Positions 6,568-15,135 of a DNA stretch of 20,876 bases are shown here, piece by piece (within the stretch, counting starts at the first letter, position 1; every line of letters starts with the position of its first letter). Below the pieces are notes generated by a model. The model was not told the origin of the DNA, did no database searches, and saw only the letters and a list, made by a program, of their open reading frames with translations. Origin of the DNA: a bacterium. Its GTDB lineage: Bacteria; Bacillota; Clostridia; Oscillospirales; Oscillospiraceae. Made by a program: the position numbers and the translations under genes. The DNA lies in assembly GCA_019424865.1 (NCBI GenBank), contig JAHYYS010000048.1, positions 1 to 20,876 of the forward strand. Reading direction: 5' to 3'.

Positions 6568-8295
6568 TTGGATATGAAACTGGAAATCAAAGAAAAGCTT
6601 TCCTTCGTGGCAGGGAAGATCCACTTTGGAAAGAACGGCGGAAAAAAGGGAGGAAAACGCTGGAAAAAGGTTGTGGCCCTGGTGCTGGTGGTGGCCGTTC
6701 TGGGAGCGGGCGGCATGTATTTTCTGGGCGGAAGCCAGACCGCCCAGGCGGCGGATACCTCCTACACCACCGCCCAGGTAACCCGCATGGATATTACCTC
6801 CTCCATCACCGGCAGCGGGACCCTGGAGGCGGCGGACTCCTATTCTGTCACCACTCTGATCGAAGGCAGCATCCTCACCGCCGATTTCGAGGAGGGGGAC
6901 GAGGTGGAGGAGGGAACCGTCCTGTATACCATCGACTCCTCCGACGCCTCCAATTCCCTGGAGCAGGCGGAGATCTCCCTGAACCAGGCCCAGCGCAATT
7001 ACAATAACCAGCTGGAGAGTCAGGAGGATCTGAATATTACCGCTCCGGTGAGCGGGCAGGTGTATTCCATCGATGTGGAGGTGGGGGACGAGGTCAATGC
7101 GGGGGAAACGGTGGCCACCATCCGGGACTCCCAGACCATGAGCCTGGAGGTCACCTTCCCCGCGGACGACGCGGCGTCCTTCTACGTGGGGCAGAGCGCT
7201 ACCGTTACCCTGGACTCCACCTTTGAGACGCTTTCCGGGACCATCTCCAAAATCAGCGGTACAGACACCGTGCTCACCGGCAATGTGGTGGTGCGCAGCG
7301 TGACCATTGACGTAAGCAATCCCGGCGGCCTGTCCACCAGCCAGAGCGCCAGCGCCGCCGTGGGCTCTGTGACCAGCACGGGCAGCGGCACCTTTACCTA
7401 TAAAGAGGAGGAGACGGTCACCGCAAAGGTGTCCGGCGAGGTGACCGCCGTCCGCGTGGCCGAGGGTGATCAGGTGTCCGGCGGGCAGACCCTTGTTGTC
7501 CTCAGCAGCGACGATCTGGAGGATTCCCTCCAAAGCGCCTCGGACAGTCTGCGCAACGCGGAGATCTCCTATGAAAACCAGACTGAGCAGCTGGACGACT
7601 ATACCATCACCTCCCCCATCAAAGGGACCATCGTGGACAAGAACTATAATGCCGGCGAGACCACCGAGGCCAACCAGGTGCTGTGCACCATCTATGACCT
7701 GAGCTATCTCACCATGACCCTCTCTGTGGACGAGCTGGACATTGCCAACATTGCCGTGGGGCAGAGCGTCTCGGTGGTGGCCGACGCGGTGGAGGGCAAA
7801 ACCTATCAGGGCGTGGTCACCAAGGTGAGTGTGGCGGGCACCTCCACCGGCAGCGCCACCACGTATCCCGTTACCATCCGCATCGATGAAACGGAGGGCC
7901 TTCTGCCCGGCATGAGCGTGGACGCCACCATCACCCTGGACAGCGCCGAGGACGTGCTGGCCATCCCCTCCGCCGCCCTGAACCGGGGGGACACGGTGCT
8001 GGTCACCGCCGACTCCCCCAGCGCAGCCAACGGCACCCTGGTGGAGTCCACCACCGAGGGCGGCGAGGACTATTACTCCGTGGAGGTCACCACCGGCGTC
8101 AGCGGCGACGACTACATTGAAATTACCTCCGGCCTGCAGGAGGGGGACACCGTAGCCTATATCCAGACCAGCTCGTCGGACAGCGGCTTTGGCATGATGG
8201 GCATGGGCGGTATGCCCGGCGGCGGAGGCGGCGGTATGCCCGGCGGCATGGGCGGCGGTATGCCCGGCGGCATGGGCGGCGGGCCCGGCTTCTGA
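6568..8295 (+). CDS. Efflux adaptor (HlyD/MacA-like) with a duplicated core
   Basis: 575 residues. A basic cytoplasmic N-terminus (1-33) and a membrane anchor (about 34-53) are followed by two successive adaptor modules: lipoyl halves at about 92-123 and 156-186 split by a coiled hairpin, with barrel at about 190-258; then lipoyl halves at about 284-313 and 346-376, again with a hairpin, and barrel at about 379-458. A membrane-proximal domain follows (about 462-533), then a Gly/Met/Pro tail (540-575). Ordinary adaptors have one such core in roughly 350-450 residues. It should link the MacB-like permease to substrate capture outside the membrane. The TTG at 6568 is preferred to the ATG at 6574 because AAGGA (6555-6559) is 8 bases from TTG but 14 from ATG. 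It is the first gene of a three-gene transporter operon. Confidence 0.88.
   Translation: MDMKLEIKEKLSFVAGKIHFGKNGGKKGGKRWKKVVALVLVVAVLGAGGMYFLGGSQTAQAADTSYTTAQVTRMDITSSITGSGTLEAADSYSVTTLIEGSILTADFEEGDEVEEGTVLYTIDSSDASNSLEQAEISLNQAQRNYNNQLESQEDLNITAPVSGQVYSIDVEVGDEVNAGETVATIRDSQTMSLEVTFPADDAASFYVGQSATVTLDSTFETLSGTISKISGTDTVLTGNVVVRSVTIDVSNPGGLSTSQSASAAVGSVTSTGSGTFTYKEEETVTAKVSGEVTAVRVAEGDQVSGGQTLVVLSSDDLEDSLQSASDSLRNAEISYENQTEQLDDYTITSPIKGTIVDKNYNAGETTEANQVLCTIYDLSYLTMTLSVDELDIANIAVGQSVSVVADAVEGKTYQGVVTKVSVAGTSTGSATTYPVTIRIDETEGLLPGMSVDATITLDSAEDVLAIPSAALNRGDTVLVTADSPSAANGTLVESTTEGGEDYYSVEVTTGVSGDDYIEITSGLQEGDTVAYIQTSSSDSGFGMMGMGGMPGGGGGGMPGGMGGGMPGGMGGGPGF
8206..8277 (+). repeat. Three tandem 24-base units inside the adaptor gene
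   Basis: Units at 8206-8229, 8230-8253 and 8254-8277; the second and third are identical and the first differs at three positions. Each complete unit encodes GGMPGGMG. Copy number in such perfect repeats usually varies between strains. Confidence 0.85.
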
Positions 8296-8307
8296 GGAGG
8301 TGGGGCA

Positions 8308-9051
8308 ATGAACGCGCTCATTGAATTTCAGCAGGTGTGCAAATATTACTACATGGGGGACACCACAGTGGTGGCCGCCGACCATATCAGCTTTCAAATT
8401 TACAAGGGGGAGTTCGTGGCCATCGTGGGCTCCTCCGGGTCGGGCAAGTCCACCTGCATGAATATCATCGGCTGCCTGGATGTCCCCTCGGATGGGACCT
8501 ATCTCCTCAACGGCAAGGACGTGGGCCAGATGAACAAAAACCAGCTGGCGGAGATCCGCAACGAGCTGTTGGGCTTCATCTTTCAGCAGTACAACCTGCT
8601 GCCCAAGCTGAACCTGGTGGAAAACGTGGAGGTCCCCCTGATGTATGCCGGCGTGCCCAAGGGGGAGCGCCGGGAACGGGCCAGAGAGGCCCTGGCGCAG
8701 GTGGGCCTGGGGGACAAGTGGCGGCACAAGCCCATGGAGCTCTCCGGCGGCCAGCAGCAGAGGGTGTCCATCGCCCGGGCCCTGGTGGGGCGGCCTTCCG
8801 TCATCCTGGCCGACGAGCCCACCGGCGCCCTGGATTCCCGCACCGGCCGGGAGGTGCTGGGAATGCTCCAGGACATCCACCGCCAGGGCAACACCGTGGT
8901 CCTCATCACCCATGACAACTCCATTGCCGTCCAGGCCCAGCGGATTATCCGCCTGGAGGACGGACATGTGGTATACGACGGGCCCGCCGACGCGCCGGAG
9001 GCGGTGGTCACCCCCCGGGCGGCCGGACAGGAGAGGGGGAAGCCGGCATGA
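8308..9051 (+). CDS. ABC transporter ATPase, MacB/LolD-like
   Basis: 247 residues, typical for a stand-alone ATPase of this family. Walker A GSSGSGKST (41-49), Q-loop FQQYN (92-96), signature LSGGQQQR (145-152), Walker B VILADEP (165-171) and the switch His in ITHD (H202) are all intact. It powers the permease encoded next by ATP hydrolysis on the cytoplasmic face. GGAGGTGGGG precedes the ATG, and the gene starts 12 bases after the adaptor stop. Its ATG-side overlap with the permease (ATGA at 9048-9051) shows coupling. Confidence 0.95.
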   Translation: MNALIEFQQVCKYYYMGDTTVVAADHISFQIYKGEFVAIVGSSGSGKSTCMNIIGCLDVPSDGTYLLNGKDVGQMNKNQLAEIRNELLGFIFQQYNLLPKLNLVENVEVPLMYAGVPKGERRERAREALAQVGLGDKWRHKPMELSGGQQQRVSIARALVGRPSVILADEPTGALDSRTGREVLGMLQDIHRQGNTVVLITHDNSIAVQAQRIIRLEDGHVVYDGPADAPEAVVTPRAAGQERGKPA

Positions 9052-10238
9052 AATTGACAGAATCGCTGGATCTGGCCCTGAAAAATATTGTCTCCAGCAA
9101 GGTGCGCACGATTTTGACCATGCTGGGCATTATCATCGGCGTGGCGGCGGTCATCGTGATTGTGGGTCTGGGCAACGGCCTGGAGGGGTATGTCACGGAC
9201 AGCTTCTCCGACATGGGCACCAACACCCTCACCGTCACGGTCATGTCCCGGGGCTCCACCCGCTCTCTGGATGTGGAGGACATGTACGACATTGTGGAGG
9301 AGAACAGCGAGTATCTGGATTTGTGCTCCCCCACGGTGACCATGGCGGGCTATGTGAAGATTGGGTCGGAGACGGTGAGCTCCACCTCCTCCCTGGGGGT
9401 GAGTGAGGACTACCTGGATATTTCCCGGCTGACCGTGGCACAGGGCCGGAATCTGCAGTACAGCGACATGGCCACCCGTGCCAAGGTGTGCGTCATCGGG
9501 GCCTATCTGAACCAGGCCTACTTCGGAGGAAACGGCGTGGGCCAGACCCTGCGGGTGGGGGGACAGAGCCTGGAGGTGGTGGGCGTGCTGGAGCAGCAGG
9601 GGGACACCCTGGAGGAGGGGGGCAGCGATGACTGCCTGTACCTGCCCTACACCACTGCCGAGCGCATCACCGGCGAAACCAGCACATACACCATCACCAT
9701 GAAGGACGAAAACTATATTGATGAGAGCGTTGCTGCGCTGGAGGCCTCCCTGTACGCCGTTTTTGCCAGCGACGACTATTACACCGTGACCAGCATGGCC
9801 GAAATGCTGGAGACCATGACCAGCATGATCAACATCCTGGTGGGGGTGCTGGCGGGCATCGCAGCCATCTCTCTGGTGGTGGGCGGCATCGGCATCATGA
9901 ACATTATGCTGGTGTCCGTCACCGAGCGCACCAGGGAAATCGGCATCCGAAAGTCCCTGGGGGCCAAGGAGCGCTATATCATGCAGCAGTTTGTCATCGA
10001 GGCGGCGGCTACCAGCGCCCTGGGCGGCATTATTGGGATTCTGCTGGGGGACGGACTGTCCATTGTAGCCACTGCAGTGGTAGAGCGGGTGATGGAGGAG
10101 AGCCTGACCGTGTCGCCTACAGTGGGGGCGGTGCTGATGGCCTTTGGCATCTCGGTGGGCATCGGCATCCTCTTTGGCTATCTGCCCGCCAAGAAGGCGG
10201 CCCAGCTCAACCCCATCGACGCGCTGCATTACGATTAA
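9048..10238 (+). CDS. ABC transporter permease, MacB/FtsX-like
   Basis: 396 residues. TM1 is at about 22-42; a large extracytoplasmic MacB-type domain spans about 45-255; three more helices fall at about 262-290, 320-345 and 357-380. The cytoplasmic motif EIGIRKSLGAK (297-307) and the ending PAKKAAQLNPIDALHYD are typical. This family uses a mechanotransmission cycle rather than a substrate channel through the membrane; in Firmicutes, relatives with HlyD-like adaptors protect against antimicrobial peptides or export peptides. The start overlaps the ATPase stop by four bases and is preceded by GAGAGGGGGAAG. Confidence 0.95.
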   Translation: MKLTESLDLALKNIVSSKVRTILTMLGIIIGVAAVIVIVGLGNGLEGYVTDSFSDMGTNTLTVTVMSRGSTRSLDVEDMYDIVEENSEYLDLCSPTVTMAGYVKIGSETVSSTSSLGVSEDYLDISRLTVAQGRNLQYSDMATRAKVCVIGAYLNQAYFGGNGVGQTLRVGGQSLEVVGVLEQQGDTLEEGGSDDCLYLPYTTAERITGETSTYTITMKDENYIDESVAALEASLYAVFASDDYYTVTSMAEMLETMTSMINILVGVLAGIAAISLVVGGIGIMNIMLVSVTERTREIGIRKSLGAKERYIMQQFVIEAAATSALGGIIGILLGDGLSIVATAVVERVMEESLTVSPTVGAVLMAFGISVGIGILFGYLPAKKAAQLNPIDALHYD

Positions 10239-10315
10239 ATCAAAAGCGGAACTTGGGACCGGGTGGAACCCCCCCGGATTTCAAGCTTTTCATTTGTCAT
10301 GAAAGGATGTTGTGT

Positions 10316-12187
10316 ATGAAGTTCAAGCATCGACTGTCGGCCTTGCTTCTGGCCCTCTCCCTCACGCTGTCCCTGGGGCTGATCCCGGCGGGGGCAGTGA
10401 GCGAGAGCACCGCCCTGGAGGCCATCCAGGCCCTGGGCATCATGGCCGGGGATGAGAACGGAAACCTGAACCTGACCTCGCCGGTGACCCGGGCGGAATT
10501 TGTCACCATGATGACGGCCGCCTCTGTCTACAAGGACACCGTGGGGACGGGGACCGGCGTGTCCCTGTTCAAGGATGTGAAGAGCGACCACTGGGCCAGC
10601 CAGTATGTAAAGCTGGCGGTGGAGCAGGGGTGGATGAGCGGCTATGTGGACGGGACCTTCCGCCCGGACAGCCAGATCACCCTGGAGGAGGCCTGCACCG
10701 CCCTGCTCAACCTGCTGGGTTATCAGTCCGCCGACCTGGTGGGCTCCTATCCCTCGGCCCAGCTGACCAAGGCGTCCTCGGTGGGCCTGCGGGACGACCT
10801 GGATGCGGTGCAGGGGCAGGCCCTCACCCGGCAGGACTGCGTTATGCTCTTTTATAACCTGATGATCAGCGACACCAGCGATGGAACCGTGTACGGCACC
10901 ACCCTGGGCTATACCATTACCAACGGGGAGATTAACTACTCCACGCTGGTCACCGCCGATACCAAGGGGCCCTATGTGGCCACCTCCAGCGGCTCGGTCT
11001 CCCTGCCCTTCTCCTCCAGCGGCGCCACCGTCTATCGGGACGGGGCGGTCTCCGGCCTGTCGGCCATCCAGGCATATGACGTGTACTACTATAACGCCAA
11101 CCTGCGCACCGTCTGGGTGTACAGCGACAAGGTCAGCGGCACCCTGACGTCGGTCTCCCCCAGCGCGGCGGCCCCCACCTCGGTGACAGTGGCGGGCGGT
11201 ACCTATGAGCTGGGCACCTCCTCCGCCATCTACAAGTGCTCCAGCCAGGGCGAGTTCTCCGCAGGGGATCTGGTTACCCTGCTGCTGGGGATGAACGGCG
11301 AGGTGGTGGACGTGATTGCCGTCTCGGAGATCCAGAGCACCTATTACGGCGTGGTGGTCTCCAGCCAGAAGGTATCCAGCTCCAGCTCCAGCGCCTCCTC
11401 CGCCTCCGTCCAGATTGAGACCCAGGTGGCCTGTACCGACGGCAGTCTGCGCACCTTCTATACCGACGGCACCAGCACCTATTCCACCGGACGGCTGGTG
11501 CAGGCCTCGGTGGATGGGGACGGGACCTCCATCAAGACCCTTCAGACCAGGAGCCTCTCCGGGACGGTGAGCAGCGACGGCACCTCCTTTGCCGGGTATG
11601 ACTTTGCGGATAACGTGGAAATTCTGGATACTGACGAGAACGGGGGCTATGCCCGGATCTACCCCTCCCGCCTGGCGGGGGAGCGGCTGTCCGCGGACGA
11701 CGTGTCCTACTACTCCCTCAACGCCAGCGGCGACATTGAGCGGCTGATTCTCAGCGAGGCCACCGGGGACACCCTGGATTATGTCTACATCACCTCGGCG
11801 GAGAACCAGTCCTCGGGGATGAGTGTCTCCGGCGCCTATACCTACTATCAGGACGGTGAGCTGCACACCATCAGCACCAGCGCGGTATACAGTGTGGACA
11901 CCGGCGGCGCGGCCCTGATCTATGAGGACGGCGAGCTGCAAAGCATGCGCCAGCTCACCGCGGTTACGCTGACCGACCTGGGCAGTCTGACTGCTGAGGC
12001 CGGGGACCAGAGCTATGACCTGGCGGAGGACGTGGTGGTCATCCTGCGGGGGACCGGCGGAAACGGCTGGTATGAGAGCAGCCTGTCCGAAATCAACGAC
12101 CAGGACTACACCCTGAGAGGCTGGTACGACAACCTGGGCTTTTCCGCCGGCGGGCGCATCCGCATCATTGTCGCCACCCCCGAGTAA
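10316..12187 (+). CDS. Secreted SLH-domain protein of unknown role
   Basis: 623 residues. A signal peptide (1 to about 27, ending AGA) is followed by SLH-type repeats: one at about 33-70 (ALGIMAGDENGN...VTRAEF), a clear one at about 84-137 (FKDVKSDHWASQYVKLAVEQGWMSGYVDGTFRP), and a weaker one at about 149-185. SLH triplets bind pyruvylated wall polysaccharide, so the protein should sit on the cell surface. The remaining 430 residues are beta-rich with many Tyr, Ser and Gly and a serine-rich linker; no enzyme motif was recognised. The ATG at 10316 is chosen because AAAGGA (10302-10307) is 8 bases upstream and the signal peptide begins there. Only 77 bases with no convincing terminator separate it from the permease gene, so readthrough from the efflux operon is plausible. 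Confidence 0.88.
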   Translation: MKFKHRLSALLLALSLTLSLGLIPAGAVSESTALEAIQALGIMAGDENGNLNLTSPVTRAEFVTMMTAASVYKDTVGTGTGVSLFKDVKSDHWASQYVKLAVEQGWMSGYVDGTFRPDSQITLEEACTALLNLLGYQSADLVGSYPSAQLTKASSVGLRDDLDAVQGQALTRQDCVMLFYNLMISDTSDGTVYGTTLGYTITNGEINYSTLVTADTKGPYVATSSGSVSLPFSSSGATVYRDGAVSGLSAIQAYDVYYYNANLRTVWVYSDKVSGTLTSVSPSAAAPTSVTVAGGTYELGTSSAIYKCSSQGEFSAGDLVTLLLGMNGEVVDVIAVSEIQSTYYGVVVSSQKVSSSSSSASSASVQIETQVACTDGSLRTFYTDGTSTYSTGRLVQASVDGDGTSIKTLQTRSLSGTVSSDGTSFAGYDFADNVEILDTDENGGYARIYPSRLAGERLSADDVSYYSLNASGDIERLILSEATGDTLDYVYITSAENQSSGMSVSGAYTYYQDGELHTISTSAVYSVDTGGAALIYEDGELQSMRQLTAVTLTDLGSLTAEAGDQSYDLAEDVVVILRGTGGNGWYESSLSEINDQDYTLRGWYDNLGFSAGGRIRIIVATPE

Positions 12188-12228
12188 GGCGGCGCGGAGC
12201 CTGCTGTCAAATGATGTAGTACAGCGGC

Positions 12229-12267
12229 AGAATCCCGCCGGGCCGGCGAAGCGCCCGGCGGGATTCT
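12229..12267. repeat. Perfect 15-base inverted repeat after the SLH gene
   Basis: AGAATCCCGCCGGGC (12229-12243) is exactly complementary to 12253-12267 around a 9-base loop. No T-run follows on either strand. It lies between two convergent genes, upstream of the true terminator. Confidence 0.75.
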
Positions 12268-12285
12268 CCGGAAAAGACAAAGAAG

Positions 12286-12328
12286 ACGGCCTGACGCCCG
12301 GATTCGGGGCGGCAGGCCGTGCTTTTTT
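12286..12328 (+). terminator. Rho-independent terminator of the SLH gene
   Basis: ACGGCCTG (12286-12293) pairs with CAGGCCGT (12313-12320), with further inner pairing, and is followed by GC and six T. It may also stop the convergent VWA gene weakly, as the other strand has a T-rich stretch after the stem. Confidence 0.8.
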
Positions 12329-12372
12329 GAGAAGAAAAAGAGGAAGGGAATGTTTCGGAAGGAGGTTGGGCC

Positions 12373-14073
12373 CTACAAATCCCGCAGGCAGGTCTGGATC
12401 AGTCGGCCCACGATGTCGGCAAACAGGGTGATGGAGGGGATGCGGGCCACGTCCCGGCCATAGATGGCCTGGGCGGCGGGCAGCTCGTCATCCCGGCCGG
12501 TGAAGACGCACAGCACCCGGACACCCCGGCGGCGCAGGGCGCTCACCTCCCGGGCCACGTCCTCCACGGCCAGGGGGCCGGTGTAGTCCCGCCCGGGCAG
12601 CGGACCGCGGCCGGGCAGCTTCTGGTCGTCGTTGGGGCTGGCGTCGGACAGGACGATGAGCAGCCGGTGGTCGCTGCCGGCCTGGTCCATCAGGGCCCCC
12701 ATGGCCCGGAAGGCCAGCCCGTCCCGGTTCCAGCCGGCGGCGGAAAAGTCGAAGATGTTCCGGCTGCCCCGCTCCTCGTCATAGTCCCGGAACAGGCGCA
12801 GCACGGTGCAGCCGCTGACGCTGCAGAAGGAGCTCACCCGCACCGGGATGCCGCAGCGGGTCAGGCTCTCGGCGATGAGATAGCCCTGGGCGGCCACCTG
12901 CTCGTGGCGGTCCCGCTGGGAGGCGGAGCCGTCCAGCAGCAGGTCCACCGTGAGATCCCCCAGCTCGCTGCCCAGCTCCTTGCGGAAGACCCGGGGGTCC
13001 CGAAGATAGAGCTCCCGCCACAGCAGGCCGGGCTGAAGGCGGCCGGCCCGGCTGTGGAGCTGGTCGGGCTCCAGGCGGAGCAGGGCGGCGTTGCGGATGC
13101 GCTCGGTGAGGCGGACCAGGGCGGTGTGATAGCGCACCTGGTTGTCCCGGTAGTGGCGCAGGTTGGCGGCCCGCTGCCGGTCCAGATCCTCCCGCAGAAA
13201 GCGGCGCTCGGGGTCCGGGTCCTCGCCGGGGTCAAACTCCCCCCGGGTGAGGTGGAGATAACAGCTCCGGTGGACGCCGGTGCACAGCCGCCGCTCCAGC
13301 TTGTCCCGGTCCTCCGGGGAGAGGAGGGAGCGGCCGAAGCAGGCCTCGATATAGCCGCGCACCTTCTGGGGGCTGGGCTGGAACAGCCGCAGGGGGTTCA
13401 TGGCCCTGCGGCCCTCCCCCTCCGCGCCGCCGGCGGCGCCGCCCCCGCTGCCCACCCGGCGCACCGAGCCGCCGCCCAGCTGGGCCTTGTGGGACCAGCG
13501 CAGCGAGGGGAAGCGGACCTTCAGCAGCCCGTCGCCCCCCTCAGAGGTACCGGTGAAAAAGAACCGGGCCAGAACCTGATCCATCTGGGCCGCCAGCTCC
13601 CGGGAGGTCAGCTGGGGGGAGAACTCCAGGGCGTCCAGCAGCCTGGCGTCCCGGCCGGACAGGCCGTCAGGCTGTCCCAGCACCCGCAGAAAGTGGGCCG
13701 CCCGCAGGCGGGAAAGCAGGTCGGCCCTGGGGTGTGTCTGCTGCTGCCGGACGATGTCCTTGGCGTACTGAATCCGTAGCCCGGCCAGGGCGGGCCGCTT
13801 GGCCAGGGCCCGGGGATAGACGGCGTTTTCCAGCCCCAGCCAGAACAGGTCGCTGTACAGCGCGCCGCCGGGCTTTCCCTCGAAGGAGGACAGCACTTCC
13901 TCCAGCGGCGTGAAGTCATACTGCTGGTACACCGCGCCGATGACGCTGTTGAAGTACAGGTCCGCCCTGCCGTCGGGGCCGAAGGCCATATAGCCGGGGC
14001 GCAGGGCGTAGTTCTGAGCGGCGTTCCAAATCAGATTGGCCGCCCGGCGCTGTTCCAGATCCTGCTGTTCCAT
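12373..14073 (-). CDS. VWA-domain protein (CobT/NorD-like partner of a MoxR AAA+)
   Basis: 566 residues. An all-alpha N-terminal part (about 1-195) and a Gly/Ala-rich linker (about 199-222) precede a charged helical middle and a von Willebrand A domain from about 373. The metal site DGSAS (D381, S383, S385) and the second loop LIVLSDASPND (D477) are intact. Proteins of this type work with hexameric MoxR/NorQ-like AAA+ ATPases to insert metal cofactors or remodel target proteins; the target here is unknown. The ATG at 14073 follows the ATPase stop (14075-14077) by one base, so translation is coupled to the gene upstream. No nitric-oxide reductase or cobaltochelatase gene is nearby. Confidence 0.82.
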   Translation of the reverse strand: MEQQDLEQRRAANLIWNAAQNYALRPGYMAFGPDGRADLYFNSVIGAVYQQYDFTPLEEVLSSFEGKPGGALYSDLFWLGLENAVYPRALAKRPALAGLRIQYAKDIVRQQQTHPRADLLSRLRAAHFLRVLGQPDGLSGRDARLLDALEFSPQLTSRELAAQMDQVLARFFFTGTSEGGDGLLKVRFPSLRWSHKAQLGGGSVRRVGSGGGAAGGAEGEGRRAMNPLRLFQPSPQKVRGYIEACFGRSLLSPEDRDKLERRLCTGVHRSCYLHLTRGEFDPGEDPDPERRFLREDLDRQRAANLRHYRDNQVRYHTALVRLTERIRNAALLRLEPDQLHSRAGRLQPGLLWRELYLRDPRVFRKELGSELGDLTVDLLLDGSASQRDRHEQVAAQGYLIAESLTRCGIPVRVSSFCSVSGCTVLRLFRDYDEERGSRNIFDFSAAGWNRDGLAFRAMGALMDQAGSDHRLLIVLSDASPNDDQKLPGRGPLPGRDYTGPLAVEDVAREVSALRRRGVRVLCVFTGRDDELPAAQAIYGRDVARIPSITLFADIVGRLIQTCLRDL

Positions 14074-14074
14074 C

Positions 14075-14993
14075 TCAGCTGAACATCTCGCTCCGGGTCA
14101 GGCTGGGGGAGACCCGGGCGGAGATCACGTCGGAGACCAGCTGGCGCTCGAAGGGGTCGAAGGCCTTGTTGGTGATGCCCATCTCCAGGGCCCGGCCCGC
14201 CGGCCTGCCGTGCTCCACCAGGCGCACAGCGGCCAGCAGCCCGCGCAGGTCCAGCGCCTTGGTGGAGATTTCGGCGTTGTTGGATTTTTCCTGAAGCTCC
14301 TGAAACAGCAGGGCGAACTGCTCGGCCCAGGCGGCCTTCAGGCGGGGGAACTCCCGGCGCAGCAGCCGGGCCAGATTTTCCGGGGCGATCAGGGGCATGT
14401 TGAGCACCAGAAAGCGGGAGGCCAGGGCCTCGTTCAGCTCCCCGGGTGCCGGCGTAGCCATAGTTCATGGTGGCGATGAAGCGGGCCGACTCGTCCAGAG
14501 GGATGCGGTCATAGCCGGGCACGTCGATGCACCGGCGGAAGTCCAGGGTGGCGTGAAGGACGGCCAGGGATTCGTTTTTCGCCATATTGATCTCGTCCAG
14601 GATGCCGAAGCCCCCCAGCCGGGCGCACAGGCTGACGGGCCCCTCCCGGAATTTCACCGCCCCGTCCTGAAAGGTGTCCGTGCCGATGAGCGAGGCGGCG
14701 TCCACATTGACATAGAAGGAGATGTCCCAGGTGGGGCGGCCGAAGGCGGCGGCCAGGTTTTCCGCCAGCACGTTTTTGCCCGTGGCCTTGGGGCCGGCCA
14801 GCAGCAGGTGCTCGCCGCTGAGCAGGGCTGCTGCGGCAGATTCCCAGATGTCCTTGCCGTAATAGAGAAAGCGGGGGACGGGGACCCGTCCGGCGGCCGA
14901 GGGGTCCGCCGGGTGGGCGGACCGGAAGGCGCGGATCTCGTCCAGCAGGGCGGGGTCGATGCCCTCCTCCCGCATTTGATCCAAAAAGTCCAT
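14075..14993 (-). pseudogene. MoxR-like AAA+ ATPase, split by a one-base frameshift
   Basis: Starting at the ATG at 14993 (AAGGAGG about 9 bases upstream) the frame encodes a MoxR-type ATPase: Walker A GPKATGKN (67-74, with Asn where Thr/Ser is usual), Walker B GILDEIN (129-135), sensor 1 FIATMNYGYAGT (172-183). There the frame goes wrong: the natural continuation ELNEALASRFLVLNMP, with the arginine of SRF, is in another frame that then reads to a stop at 14075. Removing one base from the run of four (plus-strand CCCC, 14440-14443) restores a 305-residue protein. The rest is undamaged, so this may be a recent mutation, a phase-variable run or a sequence error. It is the first gene of an operon with the VWA protein. 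Confidence 0.8.
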
Positions 14994-15019
14994 ATTCTGT
15001 TCCCTCCTTGTGCGCACTC

Positions 15020-15047
15020 ATTGTAGCACGCGGGATAAAAATTGCAA
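15020..15047 (-). promoter_or_regulatory. Promoter of the AAA+/VWA operon
   Basis: Minus strand: TTGCAA (15042-15047), 16-base spacer, TACAAT (15020-15025) preceded by TGC (extended -10), 26 bases from the ATG at 14993. Confidence 0.7.
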
Positions 15048-15077
15048 GGGACGGGGAGAAAAATGGGGTTTTGCGGC

Positions 15078-15124
15078 AAAAAAACAGTCAGCCCGCCGGA
15101 AACAGGGCGCCGGCGGGCCGACTG
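15078..15124 (-). terminator. Terminator of the XRE-S24 repressor gene
   Basis: A 15-base-pair stem with one mismatch (15110-15124 with 15085-15099) is followed on the minus strand by seven T (15078-15084). It lies just after the stop of the repressor gene and before the AAA+ promoter. Confidence 0.85.
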
Positions 15125-15135
15125 CTTTTGCAATT

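Noticed and set aside
10239..10315. Terminator between permease and SLH gene
   Set aside because: CCGGG...CCCGG at about 10259-10277 gives only a five-pair stem, with a T-rich but interrupted tail. Too weak to call.
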